DNA of 39,150 nucleotides from Flavobacteriaceae bacterium (GCA_029249225.1 JAQWHT010000070.1:1-39150), one strand, 5' to 3'; shown: positions 9,185-18,462, counted from the first letter of the stretch. A program made the numbers and translations. Notes: generated by a model not told the origin, from the sequence alone.

Positions 9185-10407
9185 CTAAGTTTTAGGGTTA
9201 CTATGCTCAGTACAGCTAGGATAATCCCAACGATCCAGAATCGAGCAACAATTTTACTTTCATGAAATCCTGACTTTTGAAAATGATGGTGTAGGGGTGC
9301 CATTTTAAAAATACGCTGACCAACTCCTGTTTTAGATCGCGTATATTTAAAATAACTTACCTGCAAAACGACTGAGAGGGTTTCTACAAAAAAAACACCA
9401 CATAAAAGAGGAATTAATAATTCTTTACGAACAATGACTGCAATGACGGAAATGACCGCGCCAATGGACAAGCTACCTGTATCTCCCATGAAAACTGAAG
9501 CTGGAAATGTATTATACCACAAAAATCCAATGAGTCCTCCTAGAAATGCAGCAATAAACACAGCAATCTCTCCTACATTGGGGATATACATAATGTTGAG
9601 ATAAGAAGCAAAATTCACATTTCCTGAGACCCATGCAAAAACACCTAAAGCAAATACAATAATAGCAGAAGTCCCTCCAGCTAGTCCGTCAATACCATCA
9701 GTCAAATTGGCTCCATTCGAAACAGCAGTAATGATAAAAATAACAATTGGAATAAAAATAATCCACGTAAAACTTCCTGAAGGAATTCCCATCCAACCAA
9801 TAAGCCAGTGATAATCAAACTCATTGTTTTTTATCAAAGGTATAGTTGTTAGAGTCGCTTTAATGTTCTCTGCTTGGGAAACGATTCCCTCCTCAACTCC
9901 AGCTATTTGTGCAATAGGCTGAACCTCTGTCCTAACAGTAACATCGGGATGAAAGAAGAGTGTAGCGCCCACAAGAGCTCCCAAAATAAATTGCCCCAAA
10001 ACTTTAAATTTTCCTTTCAGTCCATCTTTATTCTTTTTAAATATTTTGATGTAATCATCTACCCAACCTACCAGACCCATCCAAAACATACTAACGATTA
10101 ACAATAAAATATAAATATTGTCCAAACGCGCTAAAAGCATAACAGGTAGTAGTGTACTCAAAATGATAATGATACCACCCATAGTAGGTGTACCTTCTTT
10201 TTCTTTTTGACCTGTAAGCCCTAGATCTCGAACAGATTCTCCAATTTGTTTATTTTTTAAATAGCGAATAATTCGCCTTCCTGAAATCAATGAAAAGCCA
10301 AGCGAAAAGATTATTGCAACTGCTGCCCGAAACGAGAGATATTGAAAAACACTAGCCCCAGGAAACTCGTATTGTTTTTCTAAAAATTCAAATAAATAAT
10401 AGAGCAT
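9181..10407 (-). CDS. mraY: Phospho-N-acetylmuramoyl-pentapeptide transferase MraY
   Basis: Polytopic inner-membrane enzyme that transfers phospho-MurNAc-pentapeptide to undecaprenyl phosphate, forming lipid I. Visible family motifs are GWVDDYIKI (the DDxxK-type site), [23 protein letters not shown] and the LHHHFQKSG histidine motif. At 408 residues it is some 45 longer than E. coli MraY. The excess is a hydrophilic stretch at about residues 152-205 between membrane segments, a feature I associate with Bacteroidota homologues. It shares one base with the murE stop (TAATG). Confidence 0.97.
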   Translation of the reverse strand: MLYYLFEFLEKQYEFPGASVFQYLSFRAAVAIIFSLGFSLISGRRIIRYLKNKQIGESVRDLGLTGQKEKEGTPTMGGIIIILSTLLPVMLLARLDNIYILLLIVSMFWMGLVGWVDDYIKIFKKNKDGLKGKFKVLGQFILGALVGATLFFHPDVTVRTEVQPIAQIAGVEEGIVSQAENIKATLTTIPLIKNNEFDYHWLIGWMGIPSGSFTWIIFIPIVIFIITAVSNGANLTDGIDGLAGGTSAIIVFALGVFAWVSGNVNFASYLNIMYIPNVGEIAVFIAAFLGGLIGFLWYNTFPASVFMGDTGSLSIGAVISVIAVIVRKELLIPLLCGVFFVETLSVVLQVSYFKYTRSKTGVGQRIFKMAPLHHHFQKSGFHESKIVARFWIVGIILAVLSIVTLKLR

Positions 10408-11870
10408 TAGTTTTCGATGTTTAAAAATATTTTTTGAGCAATTTCCAAATCGTTAAATGGAATTTTCTTCCCTTCTATTTCTTGAAAAGTTTCATGTCCT
10501 TTTCCAGCTATAAGAACAATATCTCCCTGACTTACAAGATTTCCAGCCACTGCAATAGCTTCTTCTCTGTGGGTTACCTTTAAGGTTTTTTTGTAGTCTT
10601 CTGCAGCGACCCCTTCCATAATTTCTGAAATAATATCATTTGGTTTTTCATCTCTTGGATTATCCGAAGTAAAAATTACTTTATCACTTAAAGCCGCTGC
10701 TTTTTTTCCAATAATCGGTCTCTTTTCACGATCTCTATTCCCTCCACAACCAATAATCGTGTACAAGGTTTCGTTTTTTGTCCTGATCTTATTTATCGTA
10801 TTTAATACATTCTCAAGGGCATCGGGAGTATGTGCGTAATCTATAACTACCGTTACATTTTCTTCTGTTTGAAAGGTTTCAAATCGTCCACGAATAGGTT
10901 TTAATATGCTCAAATGTTTTAGAATTTCCAAGGATGATTCTCCTACAAGTTCTGCTACAGCATAAACAGCTAAAATATTTTGAACGTTGAATTCACCAAC
11001 TAAGCTTGTCCACACCTCTTGCCCCTGAATCTTAAGGAGCATACCAGAAAATTCACATTCTAAAATTTGAGCAGTATAGTCAGCATGTTGTTTTACAGCG
11101 TAAGTATACTTTTTAGCTTTTGTATTTTGAAGCATAAAAGCTCCATTCTTATCATCGACATTAGATAACACAAAAGCTGTTTTAGGGAGCTGATCAAAAT
11201 ACAATTTCTTAATGTCTCTGTAGGATTTAAAATCACCGTGGTAATCCAAATGGTCGTGACTAAGATTGGTAAATATTCCAGCCGTAAAACTCAATCCTAC
11301 TATTCTGTCCTGAGCAATTCCATGAGATGATACTTCCATAAAACAATGCGAGACACCAGCAGCAACCATCTTAGATAAATGTTTATTTAAAGTCAATGCA
11401 TCTGGAGTGGTATGCGAATTAGGCCATTCCTTATTTTGATAAGAGATTTTAACTGTAGATAGTAATCCACATGGATATCCTAAACTTGAAAAAAGTTCAT
11501 AAAGTAGTGATGCTATAGTAGTTTTTCCATTTGTACCGGTTACACCAATTAATTTTAATCTGCCGGATGGATTATCGTAAAAGTTGGCGCATATTAAACC
11601 AAGGGCTTCCGAAGCATTAGCAACAACTACATAAACAATTCCAGCCTCACAATGTGATGGTATAGATTCACAGACAATTGCAACAGCTCCTTGTTCTATA
11701 GCCTTTGCAATAAAGTTGTGACCATCTGAAACAACTCCTGTCTGAGCTACAAAAAGTACGCCACCCTGAACCTTACGACTATCAAATTGAATTGCATCTA
11801 TCGTTATAAGGGTACTTCCTACTATACTTTCAATAGCAACTCCATACAGTATGTCTTTTAACTTTTTCAC
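10407..11870 (-). CDS. murE: UDP-MurNAc-tripeptide synthetase MurE (meso-DAP type)
   Basis: Cytoplasmic ligase that adds the third stem residue to UDP-MurNAc-L-Ala-D-Glu. The ATP loop GTNGKTT is at 112-118. The specificity motif DNPR at 403-406 is the form associated with meso-diaminopimelate rather than lysine, so a DAP-type wall is predicted. Length 487 is normal. The start is GTG, in a GTGA overlap with the ftsI stop; the family N-terminus (KKLKDILYG) begins directly there. Confidence 0.97.
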   Translation of the reverse strand: MKKLKDILYGVAIESIVGSTLITIDAIQFDSRKVQGGVLFVAQTGVVSDGHNFIAKAIEQGAVAIVCESIPSHCEAGIVYVVVANASEALGLICANFYDNPSGRLKLIGVTGTNGKTTIASLLYELFSSLGYPCGLLSTVKISYQNKEWPNSHTTPDALTLNKHLSKMVAAGVSHCFMEVSSHGIAQDRIVGLSFTAGIFTNLSHDHLDYHGDFKSYRDIKKLYFDQLPKTAFVLSNVDDKNGAFMLQNTKAKKYTYAVKQHADYTAQILECEFSGMLLKIQGQEVWTSLVGEFNVQNILAVYAVAELVGESSLEILKHLSILKPIRGRFETFQTEENVTVVIDYAHTPDALENVLNTINKIRTKNETLYTIIGCGGNRDREKRPIIGKKAAALSDKVIFTSDNPRDEKPNDIISEIMEGVAAEDYKKTLKVTHREEAIAVAGNLVSQGDIVLIAGKGHETFQEIEGKKIPFNDLEIAQKIFLNIEN

Positions 11871-13855
11871 GATAATTCAAGGATTATTTTTTGATTCATG
11901 GTGACTACACTTCCAGCTTGAGGGTTTTGTTCTCTTACATTCCCCGATCCTATTAATTCTGCTTTCAATCCAAGTGTTTCTAGTATATCAACAGCTTCTT
12001 GGCTAGAAAGTCCAGCTAGATTGGGGACTTTTAAATCCGCATTCAATTGAACTTCCTCAATTAAATTGTTGAGTTTCGAGGCTTTTAAAGGAATTTGTTG
12101 CGGTATATCGTTGAATATTTTTTTGGCAATGGTCTTAAAAACTGGGGCTGCAACTGTTGCGCCGTAATATCCTTTCGATTTATCTGGTCGGTGAATGACT
12201 ACAATACAAGAATATTGGGGTTTTTCAGTTGGAAAATATCCCACAAAACTTGAAATATATTGAACATTTTCGGTTGTATAATCTACTTGGCAAGTACCTG
12301 TCTTTCCTGCCATTGTAAGCAAAGAGTCTTTTATTCGATAGCCGGTTCCCCATTTTTTATCAACCACATTAAACATCATCCTCTGCACCTTTTCTAATGT
12401 TTCCTCAGAACAAATTGATGGATTTAAAACTTGTTTGGTAAATACTTTATGTGGAGTATTTCCTAAATTCCCAATTTCAGTCAAAAAACGAGGTTGAACC
12501 ATTTCCCCACCATTTGCAATGGCATTATAAAAGGTTAGTGTTTGCATGGGGGTTATGCTAACTCCATATCCATAAGCCATCCAAGGCAAATCTAATCCGT
12601 CCCAATTTTCGTCTGTAGGGTAAGGTATTTTGGGAGTTCCTTCTCCCCTAATTGGAAGTCCTAAATCCTTATTCAATCCCATATTATAAAGCCGATCTAC
12701 AAACTGTTTGGGGTTGTCTTTGTAATTATCGTAAACAATTTTTACCAGACCTACATTCGAAGAAACTTCAAATGCTTCAGCAGCAGAAATAGTTCCATAC
12801 CCCCCTCTTTTAGAATCTTTTACTTTATATTTTCCATAAAAAGTCAGTTCTCCCTTTCCAGTTTCAATTAATGTATTTTCATCTATCACTTTATCCTCCA
12901 AAGCTGCTATCATGCCCATCAACTTGAAAGTAGAACCAGGTTCATGCGCTTCCCCAACGGCATAATTTAGTTTTTCAAAATACTTGCCTTCCTCTGTTCT
13001 TCCCAAATTAGCTATGGCTTTAATCGCACCAGAATTGACTTCCATGACGACTACAGTACCGTGGTCTGCCTCATACTTTTCTAATTGCCCTAGAAGAGCA
13101 TTATGAGCAATATCCTGAATATTAACATCCAAAGTAGTTTGAAGATCAAAACCTTGGGTAGGCTCTTTTTCATTTGAGTCACTTATGGGCTTCCATTGTC
13201 CATTAGCAATTTTTTGTTTTAAACGCAACCCTGAATCTCCTCTTAAATACTGAGAAAAAGCACCTTCTAAACCTACCCTAAAATAGGTCCCGTCTTTATC
13301 TAATTTTTCATATCCTATAGTTCGTTCAGCAATTTTACCTAAGGGATGCTCTCTTTTAATTTCCTGTTCTACGATCAACCCACCTTTATAGGTACTTTTA
13401 TTGAAAATTGGAAAACTTTTAAAACGCTTGTAAGTTGAATATGAAACATCTTTAGCCACAGACCAGTACCTAATTCTCTTTTTTCGAGCATTTTCTAACT
13501 GTTTTAATATAACAGAGGGATCAGCACCTGTTGCTGAGGCAATTGAATCAGCAAGTATTTTTTTATGGTCATTAAAAAATCCAGATGATGGGGTCATTGC
13601 ATCCCAATGCAAAATATAACGGGCAACCGATGTTGCCAATATGTTACCGTCGGAGGCATAAATATCACCTCTGCTGGGCTCTAAAACAACATTTTTAACC
13701 AATGTCTCAGGAGCAATTCCAAGCCCTTCAGTTGTTGAATAAAATTGAAGATGAATCAACTTTCCAATTAGTACAAATCCAAAAATGACCAAAAAACTAA
13801 TTAGAAGATAAAATCTAGGCTTATGAAAACCATTAAATAAATTAGAATCACTCAT
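11867..13855 (-). CDS. ftsI: Septal transpeptidase FtsI / PBP3 with one PASTA domain
   Basis: Class B penicillin-binding protein that cross-links septal peptidoglycan in partnership with FtsW. There is one N-terminal membrane anchor (about residues 16-34). A dimerisation domain starts near VVLEPSRGDIYASDG. In the transpeptidase domain the nucleophile motif STFK is at 308-311, SSN at 365-367 and KTG at 518-520. A single PASTA-like repeat ends the protein (about 606-662). An in-frame TTG lies one codon upstream; I chose the ATG at 13855. It overlaps ftsL by 8 bp. Confidence 0.96.
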   Translation of the reverse strand: MSDSNLFNGFHKPRFYLLISFLVIFGFVLIGKLIHLQFYSTTEGLGIAPETLVKNVVLEPSRGDIYASDGNILATSVARYILHWDAMTPSSGFFNDHKKILADSIASATGADPSVILKQLENARKKRIRYWSVAKDVSYSTYKRFKSFPIFNKSTYKGGLIVEQEIKREHPLGKIAERTIGYEKLDKDGTYFRVGLEGAFSQYLRGDSGLRLKQKIANGQWKPISDSNEKEPTQGFDLQTTLDVNIQDIAHNALLGQLEKYEADHGTVVVMEVNSGAIKAIANLGRTEEGKYFEKLNYAVGEAHEPGSTFKLMGMIAALEDKVIDENTLIETGKGELTFYGKYKVKDSKRGGYGTISAAEAFEVSSNVGLVKIVYDNYKDNPKQFVDRLYNMGLNKDLGLPIRGEGTPKIPYPTDENWDGLDLPWMAYGYGVSITPMQTLTFYNAIANGGEMVQPRFLTEIGNLGNTPHKVFTKQVLNPSICSEETLEKVQRMMFNVVDKKWGTGYRIKDSLLTMAGKTGTCQVDYTTENVQYISSFVGYFPTEKPQYSCIVVIHRPDKSKGYYGATVAAPVFKTIAKKIFNDIPQQIPLKASKLNNLIEEVQLNADLKVPNLAGLSSQEAVDILETLGLKAELIGSGNVREQNPQAGSVVTMNQKIILELS

Positions 13856-14159
13856 CAACTAAAACTATTTTTATTGGAGGAGTTTTAGCAGGCCCAACTC
13901 CCTTTTCTGATAATATTCTAGTAATGTTTGTTTCTTTTCTAAGAACTAACAATTGCTTTTTTGATTCGATAAAATCGCTTTTAAGCGCCTTGATCTCTGT
14001 ATTCAATGCGGCAATTTTAAAAATTTTTTGGTCCGCACTATGACCACTAGCAATCATGATGAGTGCTAATGCTGATAAAAATAAAATCATTCGCCAATTT
14101 TTGAATGCATCATTTCGAATCAAAAATTCAATATTCAATATGGAGAGTAGCTTATTCAT
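13848..14159 (-). CDS. FtsL-like septal protein
   Basis: A 103-residue bitopic protein with one hydrophobic segment at about 25-40 (ILFLSALALIMIASG). A coiled-coil-like stretch follows (about 48-80, with NTEIKALKSDFIESKKQLL). In Bacteroidota this slot between rsmH and ftsI is occupied by an FtsL-like protein that pairs with FtsQ/FtsB to activate FtsWI. Sequence conservation is poor, so the call rests on size, topology and position. It overlaps both neighbours (ATGA with rsmH). Confidence 0.8.
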   Translation of the reverse strand: MNKLLSILNIEFLIRNDAFKNWRMILFLSALALIMIASGHSADQKIFKIAALNTEIKALKSDFIESKKQLLVLRKETNITRILSEKGVGPAKTPPIKIVLVDE

Positions 14160-15058
14160 CTTTTTTCTGCAATTCTTAACTTGGCACTTCTTGCTCTTCT
14201 ATTCTGCCTTATCTCTTCCTCACTAGGAACAATAAGTTTTCCAACTCGTTCTAACTCCACTTTTGGATTTCCATAAAAATCTTTTTTTACAGCTCCTTCA
14301 AAATTTCCTGAATGAATAAACCGTTTAACCAACCTATCTTCTAAAGAATGATAGGAAATACAAACCAGTCTACCGCCTGTATGCAAACAGGTTTCGGCCT
14401 GTAGTAAAAAAGATTGGAGCACTTCCAATTCACTATTAACCTCAATACGGATGGCCTGAAACAGCTGGGCTAACACTTTATTTTCAATCCGCTGAGGAAC
14501 AAGAGGCTGCACTATGGCTATTAAATCCTGAGTACTTACTAATTCTTTTTCAGCTCTTGCCTGTATAATGCTTCTAGCCAACCCTTTTGCATTTCGCAAC
14601 TCCCCATATTTAACAAATACCCTACACAAAGCATCTTCTTCATATTCATTAACAACAGAAAAAGCGTCTAAGGATTGGGCCTGATTCATCCGCATATCCA
14701 GCCGCCCCTCTGTTCGTATGGAAAAGCCTCGTTCACTAGTATCAAATTGGTGAGAAGAAACCCCAAAATCAGCTAAAATACCATCCACACTTTTTACATG
14801 ATGAAATTTTAGATATTGCGTTAAGTGGCTAAAATTAGCAGCCACAAATTCAAAACGTGAATCATCAATTATATTTGAAGCGGCGTCTGAATCTTGATCA
14901 AATCCAAAAAGACGTCCATTTTCATTAAGCTTATTTAAAATTGCCTTTGAGTGACCCCCACCTCCAAAAGTTACATCAACATACACCCCATCTGGTCTGA
15001 TGTTGAGTCCCTCTATACTGGGATCTAGCAAAACTGGATTATGATATTGAATCGTCAT
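14156..15058 (-). CDS. rsmH: 16S rRNA m4C1402 methyltransferase RsmH (MraW)
   Basis: SAM-dependent methyltransferase that N4-methylates C1402 in the ribosomal P site. The SAM-binding loop FGGGGHS is at residues 31-37. DFGVSSHQFD and the C-terminal SYHSLEDRLVKRF motif are also present. The frame is open further upstream to 15151, but homologues begin at the YHNPVLL motif, so I chose the ATG at 15058. This gives 300 residues, the usual length. The gene then overlaps the end of mraZ by 20 bp, consistent with coupled translation. Confidence 0.95.
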   Translation of the reverse strand: MTIQYHNPVLLDPSIEGLNIRPDGVYVDVTFGGGGHSKAILNKLNENGRLFGFDQDSDAASNIIDDSRFEFVAANFSHLTQYLKFHHVKSVDGILADFGVSSHQFDTSERGFSIRTEGRLDMRMNQAQSLDAFSVVNEYEEDALCRVFVKYGELRNAKGLARSIIQARAEKELVSTQDLIAIVQPLVPQRIENKVLAQLFQAIRIEVNSELEVLQSFLLQAETCLHTGGRLVCISYHSLEDRLVKRFIHSGNFEGAVKKDFYGNPKVELERVGKLIVPSEEEIRQNRRARSAKLRIAEKR

Positions 15059-15506
15059 TTTTATCTCCCATAACTTCTTCAGCCAAAGCTCCAAAATCAA
15101 GAGCTGCCTCATCAATCGCACTTTCATAAAGCGATTTATCCCAAATTTCAAGAATATTTACAGTTGATGAAACCACGACATCCTTGTTAATTTGAGCATA
15201 GTTCACTAGGTCTTTTGGTATTAAAAGACGACCAGACACATCCATCTCAACAGTTTTTACTCCAGCTGTAAAACGTCGAATAAAATCGTTATTCTTTTTG
15301 TTGAAACGATTCAATCCATTCACCTTTTCCATAAGCAGCTTCCATTCTTTTAGCGGATACAACTCAAGACACGTGTTAAACACCGCACGCTTAAGAACAA
15401 AACCTTCTGAAAGAGTAGCTGATAATTGCTTTTTTATCGCAACTGGCATCATTATACGACCCTTAGCATCTGCTTTACATTCATATGTCCCTACTAGGTG
15501 TTCCAC
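15039..15506 (-). CDS. mraZ: MraZ, repressor of the dcw operon
   Basis: First gene of the dcw operon, coding for a DNA-binding protein with two AbrB/SpoVT-like half-repeats. Both signature loops are visible: CKADAKGRIMMP near the N-terminus and DVSGRLLIP in the second half. Length 155 is normal. The start codon is GTG at 15504-15506; no ATG lies between it and the upstream in-frame TGA, and the peptide EHLVGTYECK matches the family start. MraZ proteins elsewhere bind short GTGG-type direct repeats in their own promoter, and such repeats lie 38-67 bp upstream here, so autoregulation is likely. Confidence 0.96.
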   Translation of the reverse strand: MEHLVGTYECKADAKGRIMMPVAIKKQLSATLSEGFVLKRAVFNTCLELYPLKEWKLLMEKVNGLNRFNKKNNDFIRRFTAGVKTVEMDVSGRLLIPKDLVNYAQINKDVVVSSTVNILEIWDKSLYESAIDEAALDFGALAEEVMGDKNDDSIS

Positions 15507-15528
15507 TATTATTTTTAAGATTTGATAT

Positions 15529-15536
15529 CAAATATA
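15529..15536 (-). promoter_or_regulatory. -7 promoter element for the dcw operon
   Basis: Minus-strand TATATTTG matches the Bacteroidota -7 consensus TAnnTTTG. It lies 22 bp upstream of the mraZ GTG, which implies a leader of about 15-20 nt. No clear TTG is visible at -33. That region is occupied by the three GTGG repeats. Confidence 0.6.
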
Positions 15537-15543
15537 ACTGATA

Positions 15544-15573
15544 TTTACCACATTTTACCACATTTTACCACAT
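15544..15573 (-). promoter_or_regulatory. Putative MraZ operator: three 10-bp direct repeats
   Basis: Three perfect, gapless copies of TTTACCACAT on the plus strand (ATGTGGTAAA on the minus strand), each carrying a GTGG core with an exact 10-bp period. They begin 7 bp upstream of the -7 element and cover the -33 region. Described MraZ boxes are GTGG-type repeats at about one helical turn spacing. Bound MraZ would occupy one face of the DNA and block RNA polymerase. Confidence 0.75.
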
Positions 15574-15653
15574 TGTTAATAAGTTTTTCACCCTCACTTT
15601 TTCTCTTCTAAAACCTCAAATAAATAAAACCATCACACTAAATGTGAAATGTC

Positions 15654-15661
15654 TATCTTTG
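15654..15661 (+). promoter_or_regulatory. -7 promoter element for the alpha/beta hydrolase gene
   Basis: TATCTTTG fits the Bacteroidota TAnnTTTG consensus and ends 21 bp before the ATG at 15683. No convincing -33 TTG is seen at normal spacing. It probably drives the hydrolase and engB together. Confidence 0.5.
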
Positions 15662-15682
15662 TGAATTAATTTTTGGTTAGTT

Positions 15683-16447
15683 ATGATGAATCAAATTGTT
15701 CATGATGCAGATTTCCGTTATGTTGAAGCTGGAAAGGGTCAACCCATCATAATATTACACGGTCTCATGGGGGGCTTGAGTAATTTTCATGGTGTAATGG
15801 ACTTCTTCCCTTCAAAAGGTTATCGTGTCATTGTTCCTGAGCTGCCAGTTTACTCACTTCCAGTCTTAAACACTTCGGTAAAATCTTTATCAGAATTTTT
15901 ACACAATTTTATTATTCATAAAAAGTTAAAAGATGTAATACTCCTGGGGAATTCTCTTGGAGGACATGTTGGATTACTTTATACCAAAAATCACCCAAGC
16001 TACGTCAAAGGCCTTATACTCACAGGTAGTTCAGGGCTTTACGAAAACAACATGGGAGACGGCTATCCAAAAAGGGGGGATTACGAATACATCAAAAAGA
16101 AAAGTCAGGATGTTTTTTACGATCCGAAAATTGCTACAAAAGAGATTGTTGATGAGGTTTTTGAATCTGTAAATGACAGAAATAAGCTTGTACGAACCCT
16201 TGCTTTAGCAAAAAGTGCAATACGCCATAATATGGCAAAAGAATTACCCAAAATGAAAACTCCAACTGCAATAATTTGGGGGGCTGAGGACGCTGTAACT
16301 CCTCCCAATGTAGCTGAAGAATTCAATGAATTACTCCCTGATTCAAATCTGTATTGGATCAAATGTTGCGGCCACGCTCCTATGATGGAACATCCCGACA
16401 AATTCAATCAACTCCTTCAAGAATGGTTTGATCTTAGAAAGTTTTAA
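15683..16447 (+). CDS. Alpha/beta-fold hydrolase
   Basis: Predicted soluble serine hydrolase of 254 residues. The oxyanion-hole motif HGLMGG is at about 26-31. The nucleophile elbow GNSLGG places the catalytic serine at 91. The acid is probably Asp203 in WGAEDAVTPP, and the histidine His231 in CGHAPMMEHP. All triad positions are intact, so it should be an active esterase or lyase-type hydrolase; the substrate cannot be read from sequence. There is no signal peptide. It sits 6 bp upstream of engB and diverges from mraZ. Two adjacent ATGs (15683, 15686) are possible starts. Confidence 0.9.
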   Translation: MMNQIVHDADFRYVEAGKGQPIIILHGLMGGLSNFHGVMDFFPSKGYRVIVPELPVYSLPVLNTSVKSLSEFLHNFIIHKKLKDVILLGNSLGGHVGLLYTKNHPSYVKGLILTGSSGLYENNMGDGYPKRGDYEYIKKKSQDVFYDPKIATKEIVDEVFESVNDRNKLVRTLALAKSAIRHNMAKELPKMKTPTAIIWGAEDAVTPPNVAEEFNELLPDSNLYWIKCCGHAPMMEHPDKFNQLLQEWFDLRKF

Positions 16448-16453
16448 ATCAAC

Positions 16454-17062
16454 ATGTTAGTAAAATCTGCAAGTTTTGTAATTAGTAACACAGATGTTGC
16501 TAAATGTCCCAATAGTAAACTTCCTGAGTATGCATTTATTGGACGCTCAAATGTTGGTAAATCATCCCTTATCAATGCATTGTGTAATAAAAAAAAACTT
16601 GCTAAAACATCTTCCCGTCCTGGAAAAACACAATTGATAAATCACTTTTTAATTAATAAAAACTGGCATCTTGTTGATTTGCCGGGTTTTGGTTATGCAA
16701 GGGTTTCCAAATCTCAAAAAAAGATTTTTCAAAAATTTATTACTACCTATTTCGAAAAACGTACGCAACTTGTTACAGCTTTTTTACTGATCGATATTAG
16801 ACATGAACCTCAACCCATAGATCTTAACTTCATGCAATGGCTTGGTGAAAATTCAATCCCCTTTTCTATCGTTTTTACCAAAGCAGATAAATTAAAGCCC
16901 AATGCAGTAGAGAGAAATGTTGCTCTATATTCTGAAAAGTTACTGGAAACTTGGGAAATACTCCCCCCAAAGTTTATCACTTCATCTACTAGTAAATACG
17001 GGGTAGACCAGGTATTATCCTATATAGGATCACTTAATGAAAATTTAAAATACACAACTTAG
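16454..17062 (+). CDS. engB: Ribosome biogenesis GTPase EngB (YsxC/YihA)
   Basis: Small TRAFAC-class GTPase needed for large ribosomal subunit assembly. The G1 loop GRSNVGKS is at 30-37. The G2 threonine sits in RPGKTQ (about 56-60), G3 is DLPGFG (75-80), and G4 appears as FTKADKL. Length 202 is normal. It follows the hydrolase by 6 bp and converges on gldC, with a shared hairpin at the stop codons. Confidence 0.95.
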   Translation: MLVKSASFVISNTDVAKCPNSKLPEYAFIGRSNVGKSSLINALCNKKKLAKTSSRPGKTQLINHFLINKNWHLVDLPGFGYARVSKSQKKIFQKFITTYFEKRTQLVTAFLLIDIRHEPQPIDLNFMQWLGENSIPFSIVFTKADKLKPNAVERNVALYSEKLLETWEILPPKFITSSTSKYGVDQVLSYIGSLNENLKYTT

Positions 17063-17084
17063 CCTAGCCCTTTTTTAAGGCTAA
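17059..17084 (+). terminator. Hairpin terminator between convergent engB and gldC
   Basis: Inverted repeat TTAGCCT (17059-17065) and AGGCTAA (17078-17084) with a 12-nt loop. On the plus strand it is followed by a short T-run, suitable for ending the engB transcript. The stem includes the engB stop codon and lies at the gldC stop, so it probably works in both directions. Confidence 0.6.
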
Positions 17085-17402
17085 TTTTTCAGCAAAAAAG
17101 TCACAAAAATCCCTCATACTTGCAGTCATTTTTTCATCCTGAGTAGCCCTAAAATAGGTGTCGCTCAAAGACATTAAAGTTTGATGAAAAAAAAGTTGCA
17201 TCTGATCCATAGGCATGTCTTTTACCCACAAATCCATTTTTAGAGTTTCTTGCTGTTCAGCATCCCAAAACGATAAAAGTATCGCCTTAGTATCCATTTC
17301 TGTTACCCCCCCATCTGGAGCAGTCCATTGCATTTGCTCAGGAATATTATTTTCATCTAGATTTACATCTATTGTGATCTTGGTCTTCTTTACAATCGCC
17401 AT
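17064..17402 (-). CDS. gldC: Gliding motility protein GldC
   Basis: A 112-residue soluble protein without signal peptide or membrane segment. It begins MAIVKKTKITIDVNLDENN and contains the WTAPDGG stretch I recognise from GldC. GldC is an accessory factor that improves gliding in flavobacteria and is encoded beside gldB. Here its ATG shares one base with the gldB stop (TAATG). Its biochemical role is not known. Confidence 0.88.
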   Translation of the reverse strand: MAIVKKTKITIDVNLDENNIPEQMQWTAPDGGVTEMDTKAILLSFWDAEQQETLKMDLWVKDMPMDQMQLFFHQTLMSLSDTYFRATQDEKMTASMRDFCDFFAEKLALKKG

Positions 17403-18394
17403 TAACGTTTTGGTTTATATTTTGATAAATTAAAAAGTTTTTGAGCTGGCAGTCTCAACAGTTCTTCAATTGAAATTTCAGGGTTTTGATCCATAAAGCT
17501 TCTTGTAATTTGCCACCCAATCCATCTCCCTACTCTTCCAGGGGACTCATTATCCAGTTCTAAATAAAACTTAGAAAAAGGGGCAGGCTCTAAGAGACGT
17601 TGAACCAAATCAGGATCAGTTTTGTACAACAATTGACGTTCAATAAAATATTGCCAAATATACAGCTCATTATCATAAACCCATTCCAGCTCTTCTTCTG
17701 TGTAGGCAATTTTAATCGTATCAGACTCATGCGGTAAAAGCAAATCTTGTAAATATAATTTTTTACCCTCGTAAATCATCTGAGCAAGGAATGTTCTGTC
17801 TTCTGGAGGAGTAATAACAAAGGATGCAAATTTTTCTACGACTTGACTAAGAATAAATTTTTGATCCAACTCTTTTCGTATATAACTTGGAATACCGTCA
17901 TAAAAAGGGTGATCAACTCCCAAAAAAGTATCCAATGAAATCAACAATAAACTGTCAGAGTAAACAGTTTTGATTTGATAATCAACGTTGTTTGTCAAGG
18001 TTACCACGTGAGGAACCTTTATTTTCGGAAAATGAAAAAGAATGTGCTTGAACAGATGACTTAGTTTATCTTCTAAAGGTGATATATCGCTAAAGCTCTT
18101 TTGAACAGCATCTTGTAACATTAATTGCAAACTATCTTTTTGTCTTGAAATCCAGACATCATCAGAAAATTGATTTGGAAATAAATACGGATATTCTTTT
18201 TTTAATTCTGGGATGATAGCAGGGTCTTGATTATAAAATTTTAGATCAAATCGATCCAGTTTAAGGTTAACAGCTTGCATTTCGATCTCAGCTCTATTCT
18301 TAATCCCTGACTGACAGGCTATCAAACAAAGAAATATGACAACAAAAAAGATATTTTGTTGAAAATAATTAAAAAATACTCGGAGACTTTTCAT
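17402..18394 (-). CDS. gldB: Gliding motility lipoprotein GldB
   Basis: Lipoprotein required for gliding and linked to type IX secretion in flavobacteria. From the ATG at 18394 the protein has a hydrophobic signal (about residues 15-26) ending in a lipobox LIAC, with Cys27 as the lipidated residue. The 330-residue length and pairing with gldC agree with GldB. The frame is open up to 18472, but that would overlap nadE and put an untypical tail before the signal peptide. It has no recognisable catalytic motif. Confidence 0.88.
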   Translation of the reverse strand: MKSLRVFFNYFQQNIFFVVIFLCLIACQSGIKNRAEIEMQAVNLKLDRFDLKFYNQDPAIIPELKKEYPYLFPNQFSDDVWISRQKDSLQLMLQDAVQKSFSDISPLEDKLSHLFKHILFHFPKIKVPHVVTLTNNVDYQIKTVYSDSLLLISLDTFLGVDHPFYDGIPSYIRKELDQKFILSQVVEKFASFVITPPEDRTFLAQMIYEGKKLYLQDLLLPHESDTIKIAYTEEELEWVYDNELYIWQYFIERQLLYKTDPDLVQRLLEPAPFSKFYLELDNESPGRVGRWIGWQITRSFMDQNPEISIEELLRLPAQKLFNLSKYKPKR

Positions 18395-18423
18395 TTGTTT
18401 TTCTTCAATCCTATCAAATACTT

Positions 18424-18431
18424 TAATTTTG
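18424..18431 (+). promoter_or_regulatory. -7 element for nadE
   Basis: TAATTTTG matches TAnnTTTG, 31 bp before the nadE ATG. It lies 2 bp from an oppositely oriented -7 element assigned to gldB. No good -33 TTG at standard spacing. Confidence 0.45.
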
Positions 18432-18433
18432 AG

Positions 18434-18441
18434 CAAATTTA
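18434..18441 (-). promoter_or_regulatory. -7 element for gldB-gldC
   Basis: Minus-strand TAAATTTG matches TAnnTTTG, 39 bp before the gldB ATG. It faces the nadE -7 element across 2 bp, so the two promoters could not both be occupied at once. Confidence 0.45.
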
Positions 18442-18462
18442 CTAGCTTAAAACGATTTAAGA

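Noticed and set aside
15059-15151. N-terminal extension of rsmH to 15151
   Set aside because: The extra 31 residues lie inside mraZ and are not found in the family, which begins at the YHNPVLL region.
15544-15573. Short tandem direct repeats as a possible CRISPR or microsatellite
   Set aside because: The unit is only 10 bp without spacers, and its place before mraZ is better explained by an MraZ operator.
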